From contig JBBRGA010000113.1 in the NCBI GenBank assembly GCA_038241115.1, forward strand, positions 1-11,527: DNA of 11,527 bases. The letters run 5' to 3'. The notes below the pieces were generated by a model. It made no database searches, was not told where the DNA came from, and saw only the letters and a program-made list of their open reading frames with translations. The translations under genes were made by a program, and so were the position numbers. The DNA comes from JANYJJ01 sp038241115 (GTDB lineage: Bacteria; Pseudomonadota; Gammaproteobacteria; Burkholderiales; Burkholderiaceae_C). Shown here piece by piece: positions 5,735-11,527 of the stretch (its first letter is position 1; each line of letters begins with the position of its first letter).

Positions 5735-7960
5735 TCAACCTTTCAGCTCGAAGCCGGGCACGCCCATTTGCCACAGCAGGAAGGCAAAAATATCGGCGCG
5801 CGCGTCGAGGGTCTGGCTCTTGGTGCTGCCCATGCCGTGGCCAGATTGGTAGTCGAGTCGCAGCAAAACGGGTTTGCCTTTGGGGTTCGCGCCCAGCAGC
5901 CGCGCGGCGGTCTTGGTGCTGTGCCACACCTCCACGCGCGGGTCGTTCACGCCGTGCGGCAACAGCACCGCGGGGTAGGCCACACCGTCCTTGATCTGGT
6001 GGTAAGTGCTCATGGCCAGCAGTGCGCGAAAACCGGGCTCGGTTTTGCGGGTGCCGAACTCGGGAATGTTGGGCACGCCGTTGGAAGTGGTCTCCATGCG
6101 GATCATCTCCAGCGCACCGACTTCGGGCACCACCGCCGCAAACAGCTCAGGCCGCTCGGTCATGGCGCGGCCCACCAGAATGCCGCCGGCGCTGCCGCCC
6201 CAAATGCCCAGCTTGGCGGGCTGTGTCCACTTTTGCGCAATCAGGTACTCCGCGCAGGCGATGAAGTCGCGCCATGTGTTGGGCTTGGTCGCCTGCTTGC
6301 CGTCTTCGTGCCACTGGCGGCCGAACACACTGCTGCCGCGCGGGTTGGCCACAGCAAACACGCCGCCCTGGTCCATCCACGTGAGTCGGCTCAGGCTGAA
6401 GAACGGCTCTTCGGTGATGCCGTAGCTGGCGTAGCCGTACAGCAGCGTCGGGTTGCTGCCGTCCAGCTTCACGCCCTGGCGGTGGATGATGGACATCGGC
6501 ACCATCACACCGTCGTGGCTCTTCACCATGACCTCGCTGGCCACGACGTTGTCGGGCGCATCGAACGGGCCGGCCGGCTGCAAGCCGGTGTTGCGCACGC
6601 TGCCGTCTGCCGCCAGCGCGTAGATCTGACGCGCCCGGGTCCAGCTTTCAAGCTCCAGCAGCATGCCGTTTTGATCGTTGCGCGCGCTGGTCATCGTGAA
6701 ACTGCCGAGCACCGGCAGTGGCACTTCCTGAAGCTGCGCGCCGTCGGCATGGGCCAGTTTGAACAGCCGTTTGACGTTGCCGTCGCGAGCCTCCAGATAC
6801 AACGCGTCCTGCGCGCTGGCAATGCCGGTCAGCACGCGCTGGCTCTCGGGCACCAGCACGCTGGCCGTGGCCGGGCTGAAGCCTTGCAGCGGGCCGCCCA
6901 GCAGCTTGAAGCGCGAAGCGGCCTTGAAGCTGAGCGCGTAGACCCGGTCGCCCTGCAGCGACAGGCCGGTGACGCCGTCTTCGCGGCCCACCAGCTTTTG
7001 CCATTCGGGCTTGCCAGCGCGCAGCGCAGCCAGCGTGGTGTGCCACGCGGCGAAGTCGGGCGAGACACCGTCGAGCGCGGAGGCCACCACGCGCCCGTCG
7101 GGCAGCACTTCCAGCCCAGGGAACTCGGTGGCCGGAATGCCGAGGTCCACACCGGCCGTCAGCACCGGGCGAATGCTGGCTTCGCTGGCACCGGGCTTCA
7201 TCACGACTGTGCTGCTGCGTTGGTATTTGTCAGTGGGCGGGGCGCCTTTGGCCAGCAACTGCATGCGGTGAAAGTAAAGCTCCTGGCTGTCCGGCGCCCA
7301 GGACACACCGCCAAACTGTGCGCGGCTGATCTCGGGGCCGCGCTGACGGCCGGTGGCGGTGTCGATGATGCGCAGCGACGCGTCTTCCGAACCCGCGGCC
7401 GAAACACCCAGCGCCACCAGTTTGCCGTCCGGCGACGGGGTGTAGTAGTTGATGGCGTGCGGCTTGCCTGTCTTTTTCTTCAGCGTCTCGGGGTCGAACA
7501 ACAGCTTGTCGCTGCCGTTGATGCCGCGCCGCACATAGAGCTTGAACTGGTCTTCCTTGGCGCCGCGGCGCTCAAAGAAAAACAAGTCGCCTGGCAAGCG
7601 CTGCACGGCTGTGACGCGCGACGCGGCAGCGCTGTCGTATCTTTCCAGCTTGGCCCGCAGCGCGTCCCGCCCGGCAATCCTTTTGAGCGTGGCGTTGGCA
7701 AAGTTGCTGTGCGCCTTCATCCATGCCGCCACAGCCGGCGCCTTGATGTCCTCGAAGTCGCGGTAGGGATCGTCAACCGTGGTGCCGAAGAAGGTCTCTG
7801 GCACGTTGCGCACCGGGGCCAGGGGCAACTTGCTGGCGTCTGGCTTCGCGTCCTTGGTGGCAGCTTGAACAGCCGCGGGGAGCAACATGGCCAGTGGGCT
7901 CAACGTTGACAAGATGGGAGTGGCGGTCAGCGCGATGACGTGGCGGCGGCGCAAGCTCAT
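5735..7960 (-). CDS. Prolyl oligopeptidase family serine peptidase (S9), exported
   Basis: This 741-residue peptidase cuts short peptides, usually after proline in this family. It has an N-terminal signal of about 33 residues (MSLRRRHVIA, then a hydrophobic core ending AVQA); the RRRHVI start resembles a twin-arginine signal, so periplasmic export is likely. The beta-propeller part (about 50-465) follows and begins with the family pattern DPYRDFED. The alpha/beta hydrolase domain (about 475-735) has the complete triad: Ser590 in GIWGGSAGG, Asp673 in HGVNDPRVEVWHS and His708 in QSGHGMG. The NPRGSSVFG segment (539-547) corresponds to the conserved NxRGxxxxG region. The length is normal for the family. 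The start at ATG 7960 is supported by AGAGAGG seven bases upstream. DUF599 lies upstream on the same strand. The natural substrate cannot be told from sequence. Confidence 0.93.
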   Translation of the reverse strand: MSLRRRHVIALTATPILSTLSPLAMLLPAAVQAATKDAKPDASKLPLAPVRNVPETFFGTTVDDPYRDFEDIKAPAVAAWMKAHSNFANATLKRIAGRDALRAKLERYDSAAASRVTAVQRLPGDLFFFERRGAKEDQFKLYVRRGINGSDKLLFDPETLKKKTGKPHAINYYTPSPDGKLVALGVSAAGSEDASLRIIDTATGRQRGPEISRAQFGGVSWAPDSQELYFHRMQLLAKGAPPTDKYQRSSTVVMKPGASEASIRPVLTAGVDLGIPATEFPGLEVLPDGRVVASALDGVSPDFAAWHTTLAALRAGKPEWQKLVGREDGVTGLSLQGDRVYALSFKAASRFKLLGGPLQGFSPATASVLVPESQRVLTGIASAQDALYLEARDGNVKRLFKLAHADGAQLQEVPLPVLGSFTMTSARNDQNGMLLELESWTRARQIYALAADGSVRNTGLQPAGPFDAPDNVVASEVMVKSHDGVMVPMSIIHRQGVKLDGSNPTLLYGYASYGITEEPFFSLSRLTWMDQGGVFAVANPRGSSVFGRQWHEDGKQATKPNTWRDFIACAEYLIAQKWTQPAKLGIWGGSAGGILVGRAMTERPELFAAVVPEVGALEMIRMETTSNGVPNIPEFGTRKTEPGFRALLAMSTYHQIKDGVAYPAVLLPHGVNDPRVEVWHSTKTAARLLGANPKGKPVLLRLDYQSGHGMGSTKSQTLDARADIFAFLLWQMGVPGFELKG

Positions 7961-7967
7961 GAGGATG

Positions 7968-7974
7968 CCTCTCT
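7968..7974 (-). promoter_or_regulatory. Shine-Dalgarno of the S9 peptidase gene
   Basis: AGAGAGG on the minus strand, seven bases before ATG 7960. It fixes the start and retains the signal peptide. Confidence 0.6.
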
Positions 7975-8004
7975 CGGAAATTAAAGCCTCATGTTAGCCA
8001 GACC

Positions 8005-8028
8005 GCGCCCTGTGTTGCAGGCGGGCGC
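8005..8028 (-). terminator. Weak hairpin between DUF599 gene and S9 peptidase gene
   Basis: GCGCCC (8005-8010) and GGGCGC (8023-8028) can pair around a 12-base loop that includes a further CCTG/CAGG possibility. It begins 11 bases after the DUF599 stop. No T-run follows on the minus strand, so it is not a standard intrinsic terminator. It could partly separate the two genes or protect the upstream mRNA end. Confidence 0.25.
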
Positions 8029-8039
8029 ACCCCCCAGCA

Positions 8040-8747
8040 TCAGGAGTTCAGCACGTCCAGCACATCGGACTGAAACTCCCGCAAATACAAGATCGTGACC
8101 ACGCCCGCAGTGGCCACCATGAAAGCCAGCGGCGATAAAAACCAGCCAATTGCGGCGAAGGCGAAGTAGTAAGAGCGCAGGCCATCGTTGAAGGTCTCAG
8201 CGGCCAGGCCGACGATGCGGCCGGCCTTGTCGGCAAAGGCTTCACGCGACAGGTTTTGCTCGATGAATTGCTTGGCTTCAGGGGCAGACGCAATGAGCAG
8301 CGCGCCGAAGGTGTATTGGCGCATCGACCAGGTGAACCGAAAAAACGCGTACACATAAATTGCCAGCATCAGCACCAGCTTCATGTCGAACACCAAAGTG
8401 GAAGTGCGCGCGGCGAAGGGCAAATCGCGCACCAGTTCGGTGGCTTTGTCGGTGGCACCCAGCACCGCCAACAGGCCGCCAATGATGAGGATGGTGGTGG
8501 ACGCAAAAAACGACGGGCTGGTGGCCAGGTTTTGAATCACCACGCCGTCCAGCATCCGCACTTCGCGGTAGGTGGCTTGCAGCATCCAGATGCGGCGAAT
8601 GCGGTTGGTGCTGGCCAAAATCGACGGGTGCGTTCTGGAACGCTGGCGCGCAAACCAGACATAGCCTGACCAGCCCGCCACAAACACCAGCAGCGCGGCC
8701 CAGTCCAACCACGGCAGCACCGAGAAAACTTTGAACGTCACATCCAT
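8040..8747 (-). CDS. DUF599 family membrane protein
   Basis: I recognise the DUF599 family, whose biochemical role I do not know. The 235-residue protein has about four membrane segments: 13-33, 79-98, 121-140 and a long one at about 191-223. Conserved-looking stretches are RRIWMLQATYREVRMLDG (51-68), which sits before the second membrane segment and is rich in charged and aromatic residues, and SPSFFASTTILIIGGLLAVL (77-96). An ND(G/A)LRSYYF-type motif (187-195) precedes the last hydrophobic part. There is no signal peptide cleavage site; it is an inner-membrane protein. The start at ATG 8747 has no strong ribosome binding site, and no clear promoter is visible upstream. It is 79 bases upstream of the S9 peptidase gene on the same strand and may share its transcript. 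Confidence 0.85.
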   Translation of the reverse strand: MDVTFKVFSVLPWLDWAALLVFVAGWSGYVWFARQRSRTHPSILASTNRIRRIWMLQATYREVRMLDGVVIQNLATSPSFFASTTILIIGGLLAVLGATDKATELVRDLPFAARTSTLVFDMKLVLMLAIYVYAFFRFTWSMRQYTFGALLIASAPEAKQFIEQNLSREAFADKAGRIVGLAAETFNDGLRSYYFAFAAIGWFLSPLAFMVATAGVVTILYLREFQSDVLDVLNS

Positions 8748-8868
8748 GCGACGACTTTAGCAACGCAACCCAAAGCGCGGCCCGATGCGCACTTCAACTG
8801 GCGGTGCAAGGCGTGGTGCGGCGCGTGGTGCAGCACTCGTCAAAAAGCCCGCCGAGCGCATGGCTAGG

Positions 8869-8931
8869 AGCGTGGGCCATGCGTAGGGTGTGGTCGTAGC
8901 CGCTGTGAAAAACCACTGCAATCTTCGACAT
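8869..8931 (-). pseudogene. Remnant: N-terminus of a flavodoxin-type NAD(P)H:quinone oxidoreductase
   Basis: From the ATG at 8931 the frame reads MSKIAVVFHSGYDHTLRMAH, then an Ala. This is the characteristic start of WrbA-like flavodoxin family oxidoreductases: first beta strand plus the FMN phosphate loop HSGYxHT, where the family normally has Gly instead of the Asp seen here. After about 21 codons the similarity stops. The frame continues to a stop at 8794 with Cys/Thr/Arg-rich sequence that does not resemble a flavodoxin. A functional protein needs about 150-200 residues, so this is a decayed or deleted gene. It sits directly downstream of the pirin gene on the same strand. Pirins and small quinone oxidoreductases are often neighbours, which fits a lost partner. 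Confidence 0.7.
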
Positions 8932-8948
8932 GAATTCTTTGAGGAGTT

Positions 8949-8984
8949 GGGGGAGCTGGGGGAGCTGGGGGAGTTGGGGGAGTT
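8949..8984. repeat. 9-base tandem repeat with G-quadruplex motif
   Basis: There are four perfect-length copies of GGGGGAG(C/T)T (8949-8957, 8958-8966, 8967-8975, 8976-8984), with degenerate copies on both sides. The four G5 runs separated by AGCT, AGCT and AGTT satisfy the standard intramolecular G-quadruplex pattern on the plus strand. On the minus strand the repeat encodes Pro-Gln/Glu-Leu triplets in the frame of the flavodoxin remnant, but I see no evidence that this is a real protein. It lies just upstream of the remnant and 52 bases past the pirin stop. Confidence 0.85.
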
Positions 8985-9012
8985 GCGGAGTTGGGAATTG
9001 AGGTGTTGAAAC

Positions 9013-9022
9013 GGGGGGGGGG
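9013..9022. repeat. Homopolymer run of ten G
   Basis: Ten consecutive G on the plus strand, 14 bases past the pirin stop. Such a run is prone to slippage in the cell and to length errors in sequencing. On the minus strand it is a C10 tract inside an open frame that starts at GTG 9039, overlapping the pirin stop codon, and reads into the 9-base repeat. Confidence 0.9.
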
Positions 9023-9035
9023 AAAGCCGACGCGC

Positions 9036-9737
9036 TCACGCTGAGAGGTCGAACACGATCACCTCGGCATCCGCGCCGTCGGTGAGCTTCAACCGCGCTT
9101 CTTGGCTCAGCAGTGCCGCGTCACCACCGCGCAGCATTTGGCCGTTCACGCTGAGGGCGCCGCGCACCAAATGCACATATGTTTTGCGCTGGGGGTCGAG
9201 CGCGACCTCGGACGACTCGGCGCCGTCGAACAAACCGGCATACAGCGCGGCGTCGGCGTTCAAGCGCACCGAACCGTCGCGCCCGTCGGCACTGGCCACC
9301 AAACACAAGTGCCCTCTTTTGTCCTCCGGCTTAAAGTGTTTTTGCTCGTAGCCGGGCGCAATGTTCAGCGCGTTCGGCAGCAACCAGATTTGAAAAAAGT
9401 GAGTGGTGCTGGACGGCGCGTGATTGGCTTCGCTGTGCTGCACGCCGCGTCCCGCGGTCATGCGCTGCACATCGCCCGGCACGATGGTGGCCACGTTGCC
9501 CATGTTGTCTTTGTGCGCCAGCGCGCCATCGACCACATAGCTGACGATTTCCATGTCACGGTGGCCGTGCATGCCAAAGCCGGTACCCGGCGCGATGCGG
9601 TCTTCGTTGATGACGCGCAGGTTGCCAAAGCCCATGTGCTGCGCATCGTGATATTCGGCGAACGAGAAGCTGTGCATGCTTTTGAGCCATCCGTGGTCGG
9701 CATGGCCGCGGTCGTTTGATTTGCGCAGGGTCAACAT
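9036..9737 (-). CDS. Pirin family protein, YhhW-type (quercetin 2,3-dioxygenase fold)
   Basis: Pirins are bicupin proteins; E. coli YhhW and human pirin can oxidise quercetin, and others act as redox or metabolic regulators. The 233-residue protein has the pirin N-terminal cupin (about 1-125) with all four metal ligands of YhhW at the same positions: His57 and His59 in GMHGHRD, His101 and Glu103 in RGVQHSE. The C-terminal cupin (about 145-230) follows. The opening LRKSNDRGHADHGWLKSMHS is typical. ATG 9737 is chosen because AAGGA lies seven bases upstream and because the longer open frame (to 9869) adds sequence without family similarity. It is divergent from a LysR-type regulator, an arrangement like yhaK/yhaJ in E. 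coli, so it is probably controlled by that regulator. The true substrate is unknown. Confidence 0.93.
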   Translation of the reverse strand: MLTLRKSNDRGHADHGWLKSMHSFSFAEYHDAQHMGFGNLRVINEDRIAPGTGFGMHGHRDMEIVSYVVDGALAHKDNMGNVATIVPGDVQRMTAGRGVQHSEANHAPSSTTHFFQIWLLPNALNIAPGYEQKHFKPEDKRGHLCLVASADGRDGSVRLNADAALYAGLFDGAESSEVALDPQRKTYVHLVRGALSVNGQMLRGGDAALLSQEARLKLTDGADAEVIVFDLSA

Positions 9738-9744
9738 GGCGTGT

Positions 9745-9749
9745 TCCTT
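9745..9749 (-). promoter_or_regulatory. Shine-Dalgarno AAGGA of pirin gene
   Basis: AAGGA within a run AAAAAGGAA on the minus strand, seven bases before ATG 9737. It decides the start against the longer open frame. Confidence 0.75.
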
Positions 9750-9777
9750 TTTGTGAGCCCGAATCGTAGATACGCGG

Positions 9778-9887
9778 TTGAACTTTGTGGCGCGCCGGGC
9801 TTGTCGGCTGCGTTCAAATAAGATGAATTGGCAGTGACTGTCGAAGCCGTTCGCCGCCTGACGGACCATGGTCCATGCCTAGTTCAA
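9778..9887. promoter_or_regulatory. Candidate LysR-type operator region between pirin and lysR genes
   Basis: The 172-base divergent gap holds TTGAAC at 9778-9783, its exact inverse GTTCAA at 9812-9817, and a second GTTCAA at 9882-9887. It also has a perfect 12-base palindrome, GGACCATGGTCC, at 9863-9874, 35 bases before the lysR ATG. LysR-type proteins usually bind such dyads between themselves and a divergent target and repress their own gene. Which of these elements is the site cannot be decided from one sequence. I do not see convincing -35/-10 pairs. Confidence 0.4.
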
Positions 9888-9909
9888 TTACTTCTGCTCG
9901 CCATCGCTC

Positions 9910-10917
9910 ATGTCCCGACAAGTCCTTACGCCCGACGCCCTGACCATGATGGACACCATTGCCCGCACCGGCAGCTTTGCAGCAGCCGCGCGCGAACTGG
10001 GCAAGGTGCCGTCGGCCCTGACCTACAACGTGCGCCAGCTTGAAGATGCGCTGGACGTGCTGCTGTTCGACCGCAGCTCGCGGCAGGCCAAGCTCACTGC
10101 CGCAGGCGAAGAACTGTTGAACGAAGGCCGCCGATTGCTCGAGGCCATGGACGCTGTGGCCAACCGCGTCAAACGCGTGGCCACCGGCTGGGAAACGCAG
10201 CTCACCATCGCGGTGGACGGCATCTTGTCCAACACCACGGTGTTCGAGCTGTGCGAGGCTTTTTACGCGCTGGGCGCCGAGGGGCCGGGCACGCGCCTGC
10301 GCCTGCGCAGCGAAGTGCTGGCGGGCACCTGGGAAGCGTTGAGCAGCGGCCAGGCGGACCTGGCATTGGGCGTGGGCATCACCGCCGACAGGCAGGCCAC
10401 CGTGGGCATCCAAGTGCAGCCGTTGGGGGAAATTCCTTTTGTGTTCGCGGTGGCGCCGCACCATCCGCTGGCCAGCGTGGAGGGCCGCATCAGCGACGCG
10501 CAGTTGCTCAGGCACAGGGCCGTGGCTGTGGCCGATTCAGCGCAGCGCCTGACGCCGATCACAGTGAACCTGTTGCCCGGTCAGGACGTGCTGACTGTGC
10601 CCACCACGCAGGCCAAGCTGGAGGCGCAACTGCGCTGCCTGGGCTGCGGCTATTTGCCCGAACCGGTGGCGCGCGAACACATTGCCGCAGGCCGTTTGGT
10701 GGTCAAAACCACCGAGCGTTTACAGGCCGTGATTCAGGTCGGTTACGCATGGCGCACCTCAAGTCCGCGCGACGGCAACGTGACTGCGGCCACACGTCGG
10801 CCTCAATCAAGCGCCGGGACAGGGCTGGCGCTGCGTTGGTGGCTGGAACAACTTCAAAGCCCCGCCACTCGCAAAGCACTCATCGAGCGCCACAGCCAGG
10901 CGTGGAGCCACGTTTGA
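9910..10917 (+). CDS. LysR-type transcriptional regulator
   Basis: This is a 335-residue regulator. The winged helix-turn-helix is at about 8-66 (TMMDTIARTGSFAAAARELG, then KVPSALTYNVRQLEDALDVLLFDR), followed by the linker helix (LTAAGEELLNEGRRLLEAMD). The two-lobed effector-binding domain runs from about 97 to 300 and starts LTIAVDGILSNTTVFELCEAF. The length is slightly above the usual 300 because of a C-terminal extension (about 305-335). It resembles the YhaJ branch of the family, whose E. coli member sits next to the pirin gene yhaK, so control of the divergent pirin gene is the obvious inference. YhaJ itself is linked to sensing of aromatic compounds; whether that holds here is unknown. 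The ATG at 9910 has a weak ribosome binding site. The stop overlaps the gluQ start. Confidence 0.93.
   Translation: MSRQVLTPDALTMMDTIARTGSFAAAARELGKVPSALTYNVRQLEDALDVLLFDRSSRQAKLTAAGEELLNEGRRLLEAMDAVANRVKRVATGWETQLTIAVDGILSNTTVFELCEAFYALGAEGPGTRLRLRSEVLAGTWEALSSGQADLALGVGITADRQATVGIQVQPLGEIPFVFAVAPHHPLASVEGRISDAQLLRHRAVAVADSAQRLTPITVNLLPGQDVLTVPTTQAKLEAQLRCLGCGYLPEPVAREHIAAGRLVVKTTERLQAVIQVGYAWRTSSPRDGNVTAATRRPQSSAGTGLALRWWLEQLQSPATRKALIERHSQAWSHV
10904..10907 (+). promoter_or_regulatory. Shine-Dalgarno GGAG deciding the gluQ start
   Basis: GGAG lies six bases before TTG 10914, inside the last codons of lysR. It favours TTG over the in-frame GTG at 10902, which has no comparable site. Confidence 0.5.
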
Positions 10918-11527
10918 AGCCACACCTGGGCGACGTTGACCCGGGCGCGACAAGCTGCGCAGGCGCCGCTAGCGTCAGCTACCGCGGCCGCTTCGCGCCG
11001 TCACCCACCGGCCCTTTGCATGCGGGCTCGCTGGTGGCGGCACTGGCAAGCTGGCTGGACGCGCGGGCGCACGGCGGGCAGTGGCTGGTGCGCATCGAAG
11101 ACACCGACACGCCGCGCTGCGCGTCTGGCAAGGGCATCGGCAAGGGCAACGGCAACGGCAACGTAAAGAGCGCAAGCGAGTTGATCCTGTCGCAATTGGC
11201 GGGCTGCGGCTTGCTGCCTGATGAAGCGCCGGTGTACCAATCTCGGCGCACCGATTTCTACGCGCGCGCTCTGGAGCAACTGCGGCTGCGTGGCGCGGTG
11301 TATGCCTGCAGCTGCAGCCGCAAAGACATCGAGCAGCACTGGACGGCGCTGGGCAAAACCAAGGCGCGACACGCAGAGTGGCCCTACCCCGGCACCTGCC
11401 GCAATCGATCGGACCTCGACGCCTCGCCAGGCTGTGCATGGCGCCTGCGCTGTGGCAGCGACGAATCCCCACTGGTCGTCGACTGGCACGATCGGCGGCT
11501 CGGTGCCCAAGCTCAGGACGTTACACA
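10914..11527 (+). CDS. gluQ: Glutamyl-Q tRNA(Asp) synthetase (truncated by window edge)
   Basis: GluQ (YadB) activates glutamate and attaches it to the queuosine base at position 34 of tRNA(Asp); it is a GluRS paralogue without the anticodon-binding domain. About 204 codons are visible of roughly 300. Seen are YRGRFAPSPTGPLHAGS (23-39, including the HIGH-like signature), WLVRIEDTDTPR (57-68), and the zinc site Cys132, Cys134, Tyr158 and Cys162 in ACSCSRKDI ... YPGTC. No ATG is available upstream of the motif. The TTG at 10914 overlaps the lysR stop (TTGA) and has GGAG six bases before it; an in-frame GTG at 10902 is the alternative. The N-terminal 22 residues before the conserved domain look non-conserved. 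A Gly-Lys/Asn repeat insertion is present at 72-83. The gene is probably co-transcribed with lysR. Confidence 0.92.
   Translation, partial: MKPHLGDVDPGATSCAGAASVSYRGRFAPSPTGPLHAGSLVAALASWLDARAHGGQWLVRIEDTDTPRCASGKGIGKGNGNGNVKSASELILSQLAGCGLLPDEAPVYQSRRTDFYARALEQLRLRGAVYACSCSRKDIEQHWTALGKTKARHAEWPYPGTCRNRSDLDASPGCAWRLRCGSDESPLVVDWHDRRLGAQAQDVT
11127..11162 (+). repeat. 6-base tandem repeat inside gluQ
   Basis: Six in-frame units of GGCAA(G/C), one of them GGCATC, encode GKGIGKGNGNGN at residues 72-83. It lies after the RIEDTDTPR segment, where relatives have a short variable turn. The unit length keeps the reading frame. Confidence 0.85.

Noticed and set aside
5768..7909. A 713-codon open frame on the plus strand
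   Set aside because: It lies entirely opposite the S9 peptidase gene, whose catalytic triad and signal peptide are intact. Its His/Gln/Ala/Gly-rich composition is typical of a frame antisense to a GC-rich gene, and no domain is recognisable.
9814..10515. A 233-codon minus-strand frame opposite lysR
   Set aside because: Shadow of the LysR-type gene; its His/Gln/Gly-rich composition has no recognisable domain.
662..11527. TrhO and GluQ both act on wobble position 34 of tRNA, suggesting a linked tRNA-modification system
   Set aside because: They are more than 9 kb apart, separated by unrelated operons on both strands. Co-location in one window is better explained by chance.

Overview
The window looks like a chromosomal segment of a GC-rich betaproteobacterium, most likely order Burkholderiales and close to Comamonadaceae. 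This rests on protein character (DnaE, short TrhO-type rhodanese, EgtB, GluQ, DUF599), the GC-rich third positions, and the long shadow frames opposite real genes. It is a judgement from recognition, not a database result. I see no rRNA, tRNA, CRISPR array, phage gene, transposase or insertion sequence.

Left part (1-2905). The 5' end of dnaE (replicative polymerase, PHP domain) runs leftward off the edge. Divergent from it is trhO (tRNA wobble uridine hydroxylation), followed in the same direction by egtB (sulfoxide synthase of ergothioneine biosynthesis). Both sides of the dnaE/trhO gap carry the same 10-base string with a -10-like TAAAAT just before the start, and neither gene has a clear Shine-Dalgarno sequence.

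Middle (2898-5611). A leftward molybdate block reads modE-like regulator, modA, modB, modC. modA-modB-modC are packed with 10-19 base gaps. The 114-base modE-modA gap contains a candidate ModE operator over a -10-like TATATT. Both the regulator and ModC lack the Mop/TOBE domain that binds molybdate in the best-known versions. modC converges on egtB with an 8-base overlap.

Right-middle (5735-9035). An exported prolyl oligopeptidase (S9 family, complete catalytic triad) and an upstream DUF599 membrane protein are both leftward. Between DUF599 and the pirin gene lies a degraded stretch. It holds a 21-codon remnant of a flavodoxin-type quinone oxidoreductase, four perfect 9-base repeats that form a G-quadruplex motif, and a run of ten G.

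Right part (9036-11527). A YhhW-type pirin (quercetinase fold with all four metal ligands) is divergent from a LysR-type regulator, an arrangement like yhaK/yhaJ of E. coli. The 172-base gap has a 12-base palindrome and TTGAAC/GTTCAA half sites. gluQ starts at a TTG that overlaps the lysR stop and runs off the right edge, with a 6-base tandem repeat inside its coding region.

Most of the window is ordinary core and accessory metabolism. I found no convincing new multi-gene system. The points most worth checking are the possible leaderless divergent promoters, the sensor-less ModE/ModC pair with its operator, and the decayed repeat-rich junction downstream of pirin.
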